Below, one piece after another: positions 7,353 to 15,279 of a stretch of DNA of 24,777 bases. The notes beneath the pieces are model-generated. The model saw nothing but the letters and a program-made list of their open reading frames with translations. It had not been told where the DNA came from and ran no database searches. Every line of letters begins with the position of its first letter. Within the stretch, counting starts at the first letter, position 1. Source of the DNA: an uncultured Acetobacter sp. (GTDB lineage Bacteria > Pseudomonadota > Alphaproteobacteria > Acetobacterales > Acetobacteraceae); the NCBI GenBank assembly GCA_937900755.1, contig CALCDN010000075.1, positions 1 to 24,777 on the forward strand, read 5' to 3'. The position numbers and the translations under genes are program-made.

Positions 7353-7378
7353 TGCCCCGTTCAGTCATGAACGGGGCA
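7353..7378 (+). other. nifK-nifE intercistronic hairpin
   Basis: This is a perfect 11-bp stem: TGCCCCGTTCA (7353-7363) pairs with TGAACGGGGCA (7368-7378) around a 4-nt loop. The T run lies before the stem, not after it, so it is not a standard forward terminator. It sits 16 bp after nifK and 20 bp before nifE. It probably protects the 3' end of a processed nifHDK mRNA or reduces read-through into nifEN (inference). Confidence 0.8.
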
Positions 7379-7398
7379 CCTCTCATAGGAGAATGGGC

Positions 7399-8844
7399 AT
7401 GGCGGAGTCCCTGAACGCGAAGATAACCGCGCTCTTTGATGAGCCAGGTTGCGACGCAAACGTCGCCAAAGGTGAGAAGGCGCGTAAAAAAGGTTGCTCC
7501 AAGCCGCTCCAGCCCGGAGCCGCTGCGGGTGGGTGCGCCTTTGATGGCGCCAAGATCGCGCTCCAGCCCATAACGGATGTTGTGCATCTGGTGCATGGCC
7601 CTCTGGCCTGTGAGGGAAATGGCTGGGACAACCGCCATGCGGCCACGTCCGGGCCAATATTGTACCGTATTGGTGCCACGACTGATATTACCGAAACCGA
7701 TATTATCATGGGCAATGGTGAGAAGCGGCTTTATCGCGCCATGCGCGAAGTGATTGAGCGCTACGCACCACCTGCCATTATTGTCTATTCAACATGCGTG
7801 ACGGCCCTGATCGGGGACGACATTGGTGCCGTGTGCCGCCATGCCACCGAAAAATTCGGTATTCCCTGTATCCCGGTTAATGCTCCGGGCTTTGTCGGGT
7901 CAAAAAATCTGGGGAACAAGCTGGCGGGGGAGGCTCTGCTCGATCATGTGATCGGGACCATGGAGCCCGAGGTCAGCACGCCAATGGATATCAATATTTT
8001 AGGGGAATATAATCTTTCTGGGGAGTTGTGGCAGGTCAAACCCCTGCTGGAACAACTGGGCATACGCCTGAACGCCTGCATTACCGGAGACGCCCGCTAC
8101 CATGAGGTTGCCTCAGCGCATCGTGCGCGGGTGAACATGATGGTGTGTTCCACGGCCTTGATCAATGTTGCGCGTAAAATGGAAGAGCGATGGGGAATTC
8201 CCTATTTTGAAGGCTCTTTTTACGGAATTGGCGATACATCGGACGCCTTGCGCACCCTGGCCAGGCTGCTTGTTGCACAAGGCGCGGGAGCGGACCTGAT
8301 CGAACGCACCGAAGCCCTGATTGTGGCGGAGGAAAAAAGGGCCTGGGACAGGCTGGAACCTTACCGGGAGCGCCTGGCTGGCAAGCGGGTTCTGCTTTAT
8401 ACCGGCGGGGTCAAGTCCTGGTCGATCGTTTCCGCCCTGCAGGAAATGGGGATGGTGATCGTCAGCACATCCGTTCGGAAATCGACTGATAATGACAAGC
8501 AGAAAATCAAGGACCTGATGGGTGGTGATGCCCATATGGTTGATTCCATTCCCCCGCGTGAGATGTACGCCCAATTGCGGCGGGGAGATGCGGATATTCT
8601 GCTTTCGGGTGGGCGGACCCAGTTTGTCGCCCTCAAGGCGCGCACGCCGTGGATGGATATCAATCAGGAGCGCCACCATGCGTTTGCCGGGTATGACGGC
8701 ATGGTGACCTTGGTGCGTGAGCTGGATACCTCCCTGTCCAACCCCGTGTGGGAGGACGTAAGGAGGCTGGCCCCCTGGGAGCAGGAAGACGGTGAAGTGG
8801 GATTTGATGACGAGGGCGTGCCAGCCCTTGTTCCAATCGGGTAG
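7399..8844 (+). CDS. nifE: FeMo-cofactor scaffold protein NifE
   Basis: NifE with NifN forms the scaffold on which NifB-co is converted to FeMo-co. It is a homologue of NifD. The 481-residue product starts MAESLNAKITALFDEPGC, typical of NifE. It has cysteines equivalent to the cluster ligands, C46 (GGCAFDG), C71 (LACEGNGWDNRH) and C133 (YSTCVTALIGDD), plus the NifE-characteristic C250 (MMVCSTALINVARKMEE). I chose ATG 7399 over ATG 7393 and longer starts because AGGAG at 7387-7391 is spaced 7 nt from it but only 1 nt from 7393. nifN follows after 11 bp. Confidence 0.97.
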   Translation: MAESLNAKITALFDEPGCDANVAKGEKARKKGCSKPLQPGAAAGGCAFDGAKIALQPITDVVHLVHGPLACEGNGWDNRHAATSGPILYRIGATTDITETDIIMGNGEKRLYRAMREVIERYAPPAIIVYSTCVTALIGDDIGAVCRHATEKFGIPCIPVNAPGFVGSKNLGNKLAGEALLDHVIGTMEPEVSTPMDINILGEYNLSGELWQVKPLLEQLGIRLNACITGDARYHEVASAHRARVNMMVCSTALINVARKMEERWGIPYFEGSFYGIGDTSDALRTLARLLVAQGAGADLIERTEALIVAEEKRAWDRLEPYRERLAGKRVLLYTGGVKSWSIVSALQEMGMVIVSTSVRKSTDNDKQKIKDLMGGDAHMVDSIPPREMYAQLRRGDADILLSGGRTQFVALKARTPWMDINQERHHAFAGYDGMVTLVRELDTSLSNPVWEDVRRLAPWEQEDGEVGFDDEGVPALVPIG

Positions 8845-8855
8845 GGGAGAAAACA

Positions 8856-10256
8856 ATGGCGACCATTATTCAGCGCCGCAAGGCAGTCTCTCTCAATCCC
8901 CTCAAGTCTTCCGCACCGCTGGGTGCGGCGCTTGCCTATCTTGGCATTGAAAAAGGGATCCCCCTTTTCCATGGCGCACAGGGCTGTACGTCCTTTGCGC
9001 TGGTTTTGGCGGTCCGCCATTTCAAGGAAGCTATTCCTCTTCAGACAACGGCCATGGATGAAGTCGCCACCGTTCTGGGGGGGGCTCCCAATCTGGAGGA
9101 AGCACTCCTGACCCTGGTGCGGCGGATGAAGCCGGGTTTTATCGGCGTTGCGACCACGGCGCTGGTGGAAACACGCGGGGAGGATAGCGAGGGGGACCTG
9201 CGCCTGATTCTGGAACGCAACCCGGAACTGGCGGACACAAAGGTGGTTCTGGCTTCGACACCCGATTATGCCGGAGCACTGGAGGAAGGGTGGGCAAGTG
9301 CGACCAGCGCAATCATCCGCAGTCTGGTCGAGCCGTGGTCTCCCTCGATCCGTTCCTTCCAGCAGATCAATGTGTTGCCAGGCGTCCACCAGACCCCTGC
9401 CGATATTGAAGGCCTGCGCGAGATTATAGAAAGTTTTGGATTTTATCCGGTCATCCTGCCCGATACATCCTACTCACTGGACGGACATATCGCGGACAGC
9501 TGGGTGCCCACCTCTTTGGGGGGCACCTCCCTTTCGGAAATCGCGAACATGGCGCGTGCTGTGCATACCATTGCCATTGGCGAACACATGCGCGCCCCAG
9601 CGGACACCCTGACAGCCCTGACCGGTGTACCCGCAACGGTCTTTTCCACATTGACCGGGCTTGAACCCTCGGACAGGCTCGTATCGCTCCTGGCCCGGCT
9701 TTCGCTCAGGCCTGTACCGGGTCGCCTGCGGCGGCACCGGGCGCAACTGGTGGACGCCATGCTGGACGGCCATTTTCATTTTGGTGGCAAAAAGGTGGCG
9801 ATCGCGGCTGACCCGGACCTGCTGGTCAGCCTCTCCCAGTTTTTTTCCGGCATGGGGGCATCCATTGTGACCGCCGTTGCCTCCACCGGGAGTAACTGCA
9901 ACCTCAAGAATATTCCGGTTGAAAATGTGGTTGTGGGCGACCTGATGGACCTGGAGGACGGTGCGGCACAGGCCGGTGCGGAACTCCTGGTCACGCATAG
10001 CCACGGCCGGCAGGCGGCAGAACGGCTTGGCGTGCCGTTGATGCGTGTTGGTTTTCCAATTTTTGACCGGCTTGGTGTCTCACACGAGGAAACAGTGGGT
10101 TATCGCGGCACACGCTCGTTGATCTTCCGTGTGGCCAACCAGTTTCTGGGTGAAAGTCATGCGCACAGGCCAGAAGATTTTGGCAGTGCCATTCCCGCAT
10201 CTGCCATCATAACTGAGGAGGGGCGTTATGCCAGCGGTACATTTGCAACTCATTGA
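8856..10256 (+). CDS. nifN: FeMo-cofactor scaffold protein NifN
   Basis: NifN is the second subunit of the NifEN scaffold complex and a homologue of NifK. The 466-residue product begins with the NifN-like KAVSLNPLKSSAPLGAALA and carries C44 in HGAQGCTSFALV, the cluster ligand also at residue 44 in A. vinelandii NifN. The later two NifK-type P-cluster cysteines are absent, as expected: ATTALVET replaces the STTCMAE block. A GGGGAG ribosome-binding site (about 8843-8848) precedes the ATG. The 3' end overlaps nifX by 29 bp. Confidence 0.96.
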   Translation: MATIIQRRKAVSLNPLKSSAPLGAALAYLGIEKGIPLFHGAQGCTSFALVLAVRHFKEAIPLQTTAMDEVATVLGGAPNLEEALLTLVRRMKPGFIGVATTALVETRGEDSEGDLRLILERNPELADTKVVLASTPDYAGALEEGWASATSAIIRSLVEPWSPSIRSFQQINVLPGVHQTPADIEGLREIIESFGFYPVILPDTSYSLDGHIADSWVPTSLGGTSLSEIANMARAVHTIAIGEHMRAPADTLTALTGVPATVFSTLTGLEPSDRLVSLLARLSLRPVPGRLRRHRAQLVDAMLDGHFHFGGKKVAIAADPDLLVSLSQFFSGMGASIVTAVASTGSNCNLKNIPVENVVVGDLMDLEDGAAQAGAELLVTHSHGRQAAERLGVPLMRVGFPIFDRLGVSHEETVGYRGTRSLIFRVANQFLGESHAHRPEDFGSAIPASAIITEEGRYASGTFATH

Positions 10257-10719
10257 AACGGCGCAGAATACAATGCAGGACGACGTACCTCAGGCGTCAC
10301 CACGCCTGAGGATTGCCATTGCCACGCGGGATATGAAGTCCCTCAACGCACATTTTGGTTCAGCCCAGCGTTTTGCCATCTGGGACGTCACACCAGAGAA
10401 CGCGCGCTTTGTCGAGGCCGTAGCGTTTGATGATGTTTCGGACGAAAGTGGCGCGCACCAGACCGAGGGGGACGACCGGATCGGCCCCAAGGTGGACGCC
10501 CTTGCCGGGTGTAACCTTCTTTTTGTGCTGGCAATTGGCGGCCCTGCGGCGGCCAAGGTCGTGCGGGCGCATATTCACCCGGTCAAACTGCTTAACCCTG
10601 AGAGTATAGCCTCGGTCATCGAGCGGGTGCAGGCCATGATGGTCGGCAATCCTCCGCCATGGCTGCGCAAGGCCATGGGCGTCAAGCGCTCGATGGATTT
10701 CCTGGATGAGGACGATTGA
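10228..10719 (+). CDS. nifX: NifX, FeMo-co precursor carrier
   Basis: NifX binds NifB-co or VK-cluster and shuttles it to or from NifEN. This 163-residue protein has the dinitrogenase iron-molybdenum cofactor fold, starting at RLRIAIATRDMKSLNAHFGSA and containing CNLLFVLAIGGPAAAKV. The C-terminal segment (PPPWLRKAM...) is typical of NifX rather than NafY. The ATG at 10228 lies inside nifN but has a very strong GAGGAGGGG site at 10215-10223, so I prefer it over ATG 10273. This leaves a ~25-residue N-terminal extension of unknown use. Confidence 0.93.
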   Translation: MPAVHLQLIETAQNTMQDDVPQASPRLRIAIATRDMKSLNAHFGSAQRFAIWDVTPENARFVEAVAFDDVSDESGAHQTEGDDRIGPKVDALAGCNLLFVLAIGGPAAAKVVRAHIHPVKLLNPESIASVIERVQAMMVGNPPPWLRKAMGVKRSMDFLDEDD

Positions 10720-10720
10720 T

Positions 10721-11200
10721 ATGTCTCACGAAACGTCACCTGCCACTTTGGCGCAGGACGCAAACCCGATGCGCAGCCCTTTCCTCCGGGCATTGATCGG
10801 CCGTATCCGTGCCGAGGATTCCTTTGGCGCATGGGAGAACAAGCCCGATGAATGGCTGCTGCGCGACTATATTGTAAGCCGGGAAGAAAAGCGCGCCATG
10901 CCCATCATCAGCGACCCTGATCCTGATGTTCTCTCACGGGTGGAGCATTTTTATCAGGCGGTTGGTCTGGCGGTGGAGCAGGACTGCGGGCTGATGGCAT
11001 CCCCCATGATGAAAATGAGCCATGAAGGTTTTGGCCGCGTGATCCTGACAACAGGCAGGTTGGTCATATTCTCAAAAACGCTGCGGGATGTTCACCGTTT
11101 TGGTTTTGAGAGCCTGGACGCCCTGGCTCAGGAAGGCATGAAGGCAGTTCAGATGGCCCTTGATGTTATCAAGGAATATCCTGATGTTGCCAATGCGTGA
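10721..11200 (+). CDS. NifX-associated nitrogen fixation protein (DUF269)
   Basis: This 159-residue protein belongs to the NifX-associated family (DUF269), which almost always follows nifX. Features include PFLRALIGRIRAEDSFGAWE near residues 20-39, the KRAMPIISDPDPDV block and a conserved EGFGRVILTTGRLVI segment. Function is not established; a role in FeMo-co trafficking is inferred from constant linkage to nifX. ATG 10721 is chosen because GAGGA at 10708-10712 is ideally spaced; the longer start at 10706 would overlap nifX and has no site. Confidence 0.92.
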   Translation: MSHETSPATLAQDANPMRSPFLRALIGRIRAEDSFGAWENKPDEWLLRDYIVSREEKRAMPIISDPDPDVLSRVEHFYQAVGLAVEQDCGLMASPMMKMSHEGFGRVILTTGRLVIFSKTLRDVHRFGFESLDALAQEGMKAVQMALDVIKEYPDVANA

Positions 11201-11214
11201 AAGGACGGAACACA

Positions 11215-11424
11215 ATGGCTGAAATTGAGGAACTCCGCGCCGAAATAAAGAAACTTTCGTCGCGGGCGGTCAAGGCCAAGATGGACCTGCATGACCTGTC
11301 GGAGGATCTGCCCATTGGCTGGAGCAGCATCCCCGAGGTTGCGGCCCGTGCGCATGATGCGTACGCCACCCTGGAAGCACGTCGCACGGCCTTGCGTGCG
11401 CTGGAAGAAAAAGAAGAGGTTTGA
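11215..11424 (+). CDS. Small coiled-coil CCE_0567/DUF683-type nif protein
   Basis: This 69-residue, strongly charged, helical protein matches the small family (DUF683, CCE_0567-like) found between the NifX-associated gene and fdxB. The recognisable core is EIKKLSSRAVKAKMDLHDLSEDLP followed by a second helix rich in Ala/Arg/Glu. A two-helix hairpin is likely. Family members have been described as possible metal-binding proteins, but the role is unproven. ATG 11215 is preferred over GTG 11197 because AAGGA at about 11201-11205 is well placed. Confidence 0.85.
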   Translation: MAEIEELRAEIKKLSSRAVKAKMDLHDLSEDLPIGWSSIPEVAARAHDAYATLEARRTALRALEEKEEV

Positions 11425-11426
11425 CC

Positions 11427-11708
11427 ATGACAGCAACAACGCGAGATGGACGCGGTTGGATCCCCTCCTACCTGGATGCCATTGACCCCGGAGTGTGTAT
11501 AGGGTGTGGCCGCTGCTACAAGGTTTGCGGCCGGGGCGTCATGACACTGCGTGGTGTGAATGACGAGGGCGAGATTGTTGACGACGATGATGACGATGAA
11601 GATATTGACCGTCGCGTCATGGCCATGGACGATGCGGGTGCGTGTGTCGGGTGTGGAGCCTGCGCAAGAGTGTGCCCGACCAATTGCCAGACCCATATAG
11701 CGGCCTGA
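11427..11708 (+). CDS. fdxB: Nif-specific ferredoxin III (FdxB)
   Basis: This 93-residue 2[4Fe-4S] ferredoxin has motifs C-IG-C-GR-C-YKV-C and C-VG-C-GA-C-ARV-C-P. Between the two motifs lies an acidic insert with eight consecutive acidic residues (DDDDDDED), which is characteristic of FdxB. FdxB is thought to supply electrons to nitrogenase or cofactor assembly. The ATG at 11427 follows AGAAGAGG; an upstream TTG at 11421 would overlap the preceding gene and is less likely. nifQ follows after 20 bp. Confidence 0.93.
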   Translation: MTATTRDGRGWIPSYLDAIDPGVCIGCGRCYKVCGRGVMTLRGVNDEGEIVDDDDDDEDIDRRVMAMDDAGACVGCGACARVCPTNCQTHIAA

Positions 11709-11728
11709 TACACCCGGAGGAACTGGTT

Positions 11729-12337
11729 ATGGGAGCAGCGGATATTCATGCCTGGCTGATGGCGGCTGTTCATGGGGACATGTGCGAAGGGTTTGACGCG
11801 CATGTCCTGGCTTCCATACTGGCTGTCGGCCTGGCGGACGCCAAGGAGCGGAACTGCCTGCCATCGGAGACCCTTGGCGTGGGCGGAGCACGGCTGAGCA
11901 GCATGGTGGAGCAGGTATTCCCCTCCGTGCGCGCACTTTTTGACTCGTTTGAAGGGCAGGCCGAACCGACATTGGGTGAAGACGAAAGCTGCCTGCGTGA
12001 TCTGCTGCGCCGCGCCACCACCGGAGAGGAGCGGGAGTTGCTTCTGGCCGACATGGTGGCACGGCGCGCCATGGCGCCCAACCATTTGTGGCAGGACCTG
12101 GGGTTGCGTTCCCGGCGTGAGCTTTCATGGCTTATGGAGCGTCATTTCGAGCCATTGGCCAGCCGGAACACGGGCGACATGAAGTGGAAGAAATTCCTTT
12201 TTCGCATGATCTGTCGCGATGAGGGCTTTCGTCTGTGTAGTGTTCCTGTCTGTTCGGAATGTGACGATTTTGACGACTGTTTTGGTGACGAAAGCGGCGA
12301 AAGTCGCATGGCGCGCATCCGCAAGGGCGCTGATTGA
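11729..12337 (+). CDS. nifQ: NifQ, molybdenum donor for FeMo-co synthesis
   Basis: NifQ carries a Mo-Fe-S cluster and supplies Mo to NifEN/NifH during FeMo-co assembly. The 202-residue product ends with the signature C-x4-C-x2-C-x5-C (LCSVPVCSECDDFDDC), preceded by MKWKKFLFRMICRDEGF. Other typical blocks are MVARRAMAPNHLWQDLGL and RRELSWLMERHFEPLA. ATG 11729 has GGAGG at 11716-11720 with good spacing; the open frame extends upstream into fdxB, but homology begins near ATG 11729. It is the last gene of the nifHDK...Q unit, with no clear terminator after it. Confidence 0.94.
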   Translation: MGAADIHAWLMAAVHGDMCEGFDAHVLASILAVGLADAKERNCLPSETLGVGGARLSSMVEQVFPSVRALFDSFEGQAEPTLGEDESCLRDLLRRATTGEERELLLADMVARRAMAPNHLWQDLGLRSRRELSWLMERHFEPLASRNTGDMKWKKFLFRMICRDEGFRLCSVPVCSECDDFDDCFGDESGESRMARIRKGAD

Positions 12338-12676
12338 CAGGTTTTTGGCCAATTGGTCCCAGATAGCCATAATCGGTCGAATATAGTGCGTGCTACTGAC
12401 ATTTTCATAACATGTTCGATGTTTGGGACCTGTGTCGCATTTCGCCCATAACGGGTGGCGTTACGACGTTACAAACATAACAGCGCCAACCCGTTCCCAA
12501 AGTCCGTTTTGGACCTTGTGCGCCAGTCCGCTGGCGATGCGTGTGGCCCAGCTGCCAAAACCGGACCATTCCGGTTGCCAAACCCATGACACTATTATTT
12601 TTATAAACCCGACAGTGCTTCTGGCATGATCCTTGCGACATTCTCTCCGAGAGAAAGAATTAAGGCGGAGGGGAAA
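12338..12676. other. 339-bp intergenic region between nifQ and iscA-like gene
   Basis: I see no convincing gene here. It holds the sigma-54 promoter at 12622-12637, and two small hairpins: CGCCAG/CTGGCG at 12521-12536 with a 4-nt loop, and AACCGGA/TCCGGTT at 12559-12576 with a 4-nt loop. A spaced inverted pair GGTCCCA (12355-12361) and TGGGACC (12424-12430) is also present. The nearest thing to a NifA site is TGC-N10-ACA at 12576-12591, one base off. Function of the hairpins is unknown; no T-tract terminator is apparent. Confidence 0.6.
12622..12637 (+). promoter_or_regulatory. Sigma-54 (-24/-12) promoter of iscA-nifUSVW
   Basis: TGGCAT at 12622-12627, a 5-bp spacer and TTGCG at 12633-12637 match the RpoN consensus with one change in the -24 element. 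It is 39 bp upstream of the iscA-like ATG, which places transcription start close to 12649. Confidence 0.88.
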
Positions 12677-12997
12677 ATGATCCAGTTGACCAATGCGGCG
12701 CGTGATGCGGTGCGTTCAGCCATTGCCGGTTCAAGCAACCCGGCCGAGGGTATCCGCATCATGGTGGAGGCCGGCGGATGCTCGGGCTTTAAATACATGA
12801 TGGGCCTGGTCTCTGCTCCAGAGAAAGACGACATCGTTGTTCAATGTGATGACGTCAAGGTTTTTGTCGATCGCGAAAGTAGCCCACACCTTGAGGGAAC
12901 AACGGTCGATTTTGTTGTCTCCCTCGAGCAGTCCGGGTTTTCGTTTGATAATCCGAACGCGGCATCAAAATGCTCCTGTGGGAAATCTTTCAATTAA
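12677..12997 (+). CDS. HesB/IscA-family Fe-S carrier, nif-linked
   Basis: This 106-residue A-type Fe-S carrier has the three conserved cysteines C35 (GGCSGF), C99 and C101 (C-S-C-G near the end). It probably accepts clusters built on NifU and passes them to nif apoproteins, as proposed for (Nif)IscA. ATG 12677 has GGAGGGG at 12667-12673; an in-frame upstream start would lie within the promoter. It is the first gene of the sigma-54-driven iscA-nifUSVW unit. Confidence 0.93.
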   Translation: MIQLTNAARDAVRSAIAGSSNPAEGIRIMVEAGGCSGFKYMMGLVSAPEKDDIVVQCDDVKVFVDRESSPHLEGTTVDFVVSLEQSGFSFDNPNAASKCSCGKSFN

Positions 12998-13034
12998 AAC
13001 CCCTGACGTGCCGGGGGAACGGGAGTGAAGGACC

Positions 13035-13970
13035 ATGTGGGAATATTCCGACAAGGTTAAAGAATATTTTTTCAACCCCAAGAATGTGGGGGTCATTGAG
13101 GACGCCAATGGCGTGGGCGAGGTCGGGGCAATTGCCTGCGGGGACGCGCTCAAGCTGATGCTCCAGGTTGACCCGGCCACGGACCGCATTACCAGTGCCC
13201 GGTTCCAGACATTCGGGTGTGGGTCCGCCATTGCCTCTTCATCAGCCCTGACCGAGATCATTGTTGGTAAAACGGTTGATGAAGCACTGAAAATTACCAA
13301 TCAGGATATCGCTGATTTTCTGGGCGGCCTGCCGCCGGAAAAAATGCACTGCTCGGTCATGGGGTACGAGGCATTGCGGGCCGCCGTTGCCAATTATCGT
13401 GGCGAAACATGGGAAGATGACCATGAGGAAGGCGCGCTGCTGTGCAAATGCTTCGGTGTTGACGAAGGCATGCTTGAGCGTGCGGTACGCAACAATAACC
13501 TGACAAGCATGGAGCAGGTTGCACAATACACCAAGGCAACGGCCAGCTGCTCGACCTGTGCCGAGCCGGTGGAAGAAGCCCTTGAGCGTATTAACGCGGC
13601 CATGGTGAGCGAGGGTGTGCTGGACGCGCGCGACGCCTTTGTCGCCGGAGCGCTCCCCCCCACACGGCGGGCCGCGCGCAAGACATCCCCACTGGTTGAA
13701 CTGAGTGCGCCCACGGCTCCGGCCAAGCTGACCACTGTGCAGCGTATTCGTGCCGTAGAGGAAGTCCTGACGGAATTGCGGCCTGTTCTCCAAGGAGACG
13801 GTGGCGATTGTGAACTGGTGGATGTCGAAGGCAACAAGGTGATGGTCCGGTTGAGCGGGGCCTGCGTGAACTGCCAGCTTGCATCTGTCACGGTTCAGGG
13901 CATCCAGCAGCGTCTGGCCGAACGGCTGGGTGAGCCGGTCAGGGTTATTCCTGTGCCGTCCGGGCACTGA
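13035..13970 (+). CDS. nifU: NifU, Fe-S cluster scaffold
   Basis: NifU is the modular scaffold for nitrogenase Fe-S clusters, loaded by NifS. The 311-residue product has all three modules. The N-terminal IscU-like domain has C35, C62 and C106. The central [2Fe-2S] BFD-type domain has C137, C139, C172 and C175. The C-terminal Nfu domain has the C277-x2-C280 motif (GACVNCQLA). All cluster residues are intact. It begins MWEYSDKVKEYFFNPKNVG, as expected for the family, so the ATG at 13035 is secure. Confidence 0.98.
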   Translation: MWEYSDKVKEYFFNPKNVGVIEDANGVGEVGAIACGDALKLMLQVDPATDRITSARFQTFGCGSAIASSSALTEIIVGKTVDEALKITNQDIADFLGGLPPEKMHCSVMGYEALRAAVANYRGETWEDDHEEGALLCKCFGVDEGMLERAVRNNNLTSMEQVAQYTKATASCSTCAEPVEEALERINAAMVSEGVLDARDAFVAGALPPTRRAARKTSPLVELSAPTAPAKLTTVQRIRAVEEVLTELRPVLQGDGGDCELVDVEGNKVMVRLSGACVNCQLASVTVQGIQQRLAERLGEPVRVIPVPSGH

Positions 13971-14046
13971 ATTTTCGCAGATCGTTCCATGGGGTGATGA
14001 CAATAAACGCGCCGGAGGGTTACCGGCCACGAGCGGGAGAAAGCAG

Positions 14047-15249
14047 ATGAAGCCGGTCTATCTCGACAATAATGCGACCACGCGGGTTGACCCGCGTGTG
14101 GTGGACGCCATGCTGCCCTATTTTACGGAGCAGTTTGGCAATGCCTCATCAATCCACGCCTTTGGCGCTGATGTTGGAACGGCCATCCGGCACGCACGGC
14201 GCCAGTTGCAGGCGCTGCTGGGCACCGAGTTCGACCATGAGATCGTCTATACCGGCTGCGGTACGGAAGCGGACAATACCGCCCTGCTCTCCGCGCTGGA
14301 AACCCAGACCGGACGCAACGAGATTGTAACGTCCGTTGTGGAGCATCCCGCCATACTGGCGCTTTGCGCATGGCTTGAAAAAACGCGCGGGGTAAAAGTC
14401 CACTATATTGGCGTGGATGCGCGCGGCAGGCTGGACATGGATGCGTACCGCAAGGCGTTGGGGCCACGCACCGCCATTGCCTCCATCATGTGGGCCAACA
14501 ATGAAACCGGCAACCTGTTTGAGGTGGAAACGCTGGCGGAACTGGCGCATGAGGCTGGCGCGCTGTTCCATACGGATGCGGTGCAGGCCGTGGGCAAGGT
14601 CCCGATGGACCTCAAGACTTCCGAAATCGACATGCTTTCGCTTTCGGGGCACAAGTTCCATGCTCCCAAGGGCATTGGCGCGTTGTATGTGCGCCGTGGC
14701 GTGCGCCTGCGCCCCATGATCCGCGGTGGCCACCAGGAACGCGGGCGGCGCGCGGGAACAGAGAACGCCCCGGCCATTATTGGCCTTGGGGTGGCGGCGG
14801 AACTGGCGCTGACCCACATGGATGATGAAAACACCCGCGTGCGCGCCCTGCGTGACAGGCTCGAAGGTGGGCTGCTCCAGCGCATTTCCCATGCAATGGT
14901 GACGGGTGACCCCGAACACCGCCTGCCCAATACAAGCAATATCGCGTTTGAATACATAGAGGGCGAGGGCATTTTGCTGCTGCTCAACAAGGCGGGTATT
15001 GCGGCATCCTCCGGCTCGGCCTGCACCTCCGGTTCCCTGGAGCCCTCTCACGTCATGCGCGCCATGAAGGTTCCGTACACAGCGGCACATGGGGCGATCC
15101 GCTTTTCCCTGTCGCGCGAGAACACGGCGGAGGATGTGGACCACGTGCTTGAGGTCATGCCCGGGATTGTTGAAACCCTGCGCGGAATGTCTCCGTTCTG
15201 GGATGGCACGTCTGAAACCCGGAGCGCCTTCACGCCCACGTACGCTTGA
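14047..15249 (+). CDS. nifS: NifS, cysteine desulfurase
   Basis: NifS is the PLP-dependent cysteine desulfurase that supplies sulfur to NifU. The 400-residue product shows the N-terminal VYLDNNATTRVDP, the PLP lysine K203 in SGHKFHAPKG, and the persulfide cysteine C326 in SSGSACTSGS, both one residue from their A. vinelandii positions (202, 325). ATG 14047 is chosen because GGGAGA lies just upstream and homology starts there; the open frame extends back into nifU without similarity. Confidence 0.98.
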   Translation: MKPVYLDNNATTRVDPRVVDAMLPYFTEQFGNASSIHAFGADVGTAIRHARRQLQALLGTEFDHEIVYTGCGTEADNTALLSALETQTGRNEIVTSVVEHPAILALCAWLEKTRGVKVHYIGVDARGRLDMDAYRKALGPRTAIASIMWANNETGNLFEVETLAELAHEAGALFHTDAVQAVGKVPMDLKTSEIDMLSLSGHKFHAPKGIGALYVRRGVRLRPMIRGGHQERGRRAGTENAPAIIGLGVAAELALTHMDDENTRVRALRDRLEGGLLQRISHAMVTGDPEHRLPNTSNIAFEYIEGEGILLLLNKAGIAASSGSACTSGSLEPSHVMRAMKVPYTAAHGAIRFSLSRENTAEDVDHVLEVMPGIVETLRGMSPFWDGTSETRSAFTPTYA

Positions 15250-15279
15250 TTTTTTCAGTTTGCCACAAGGGCGCGAGAC

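Noticed and set aside
12423..12629. 68-codon + strand frame and overlapping 78-codon - strand frame in the nifQ-iscA gap
   Set aside because: No ribosome-binding site, unusual composition, and both run into the sigma-54 promoter; no similarity recognised.
14149..15144. 331-codon open frame on the - strand within nifS
   Set aside because: Shadow of nifS with no family similarity.
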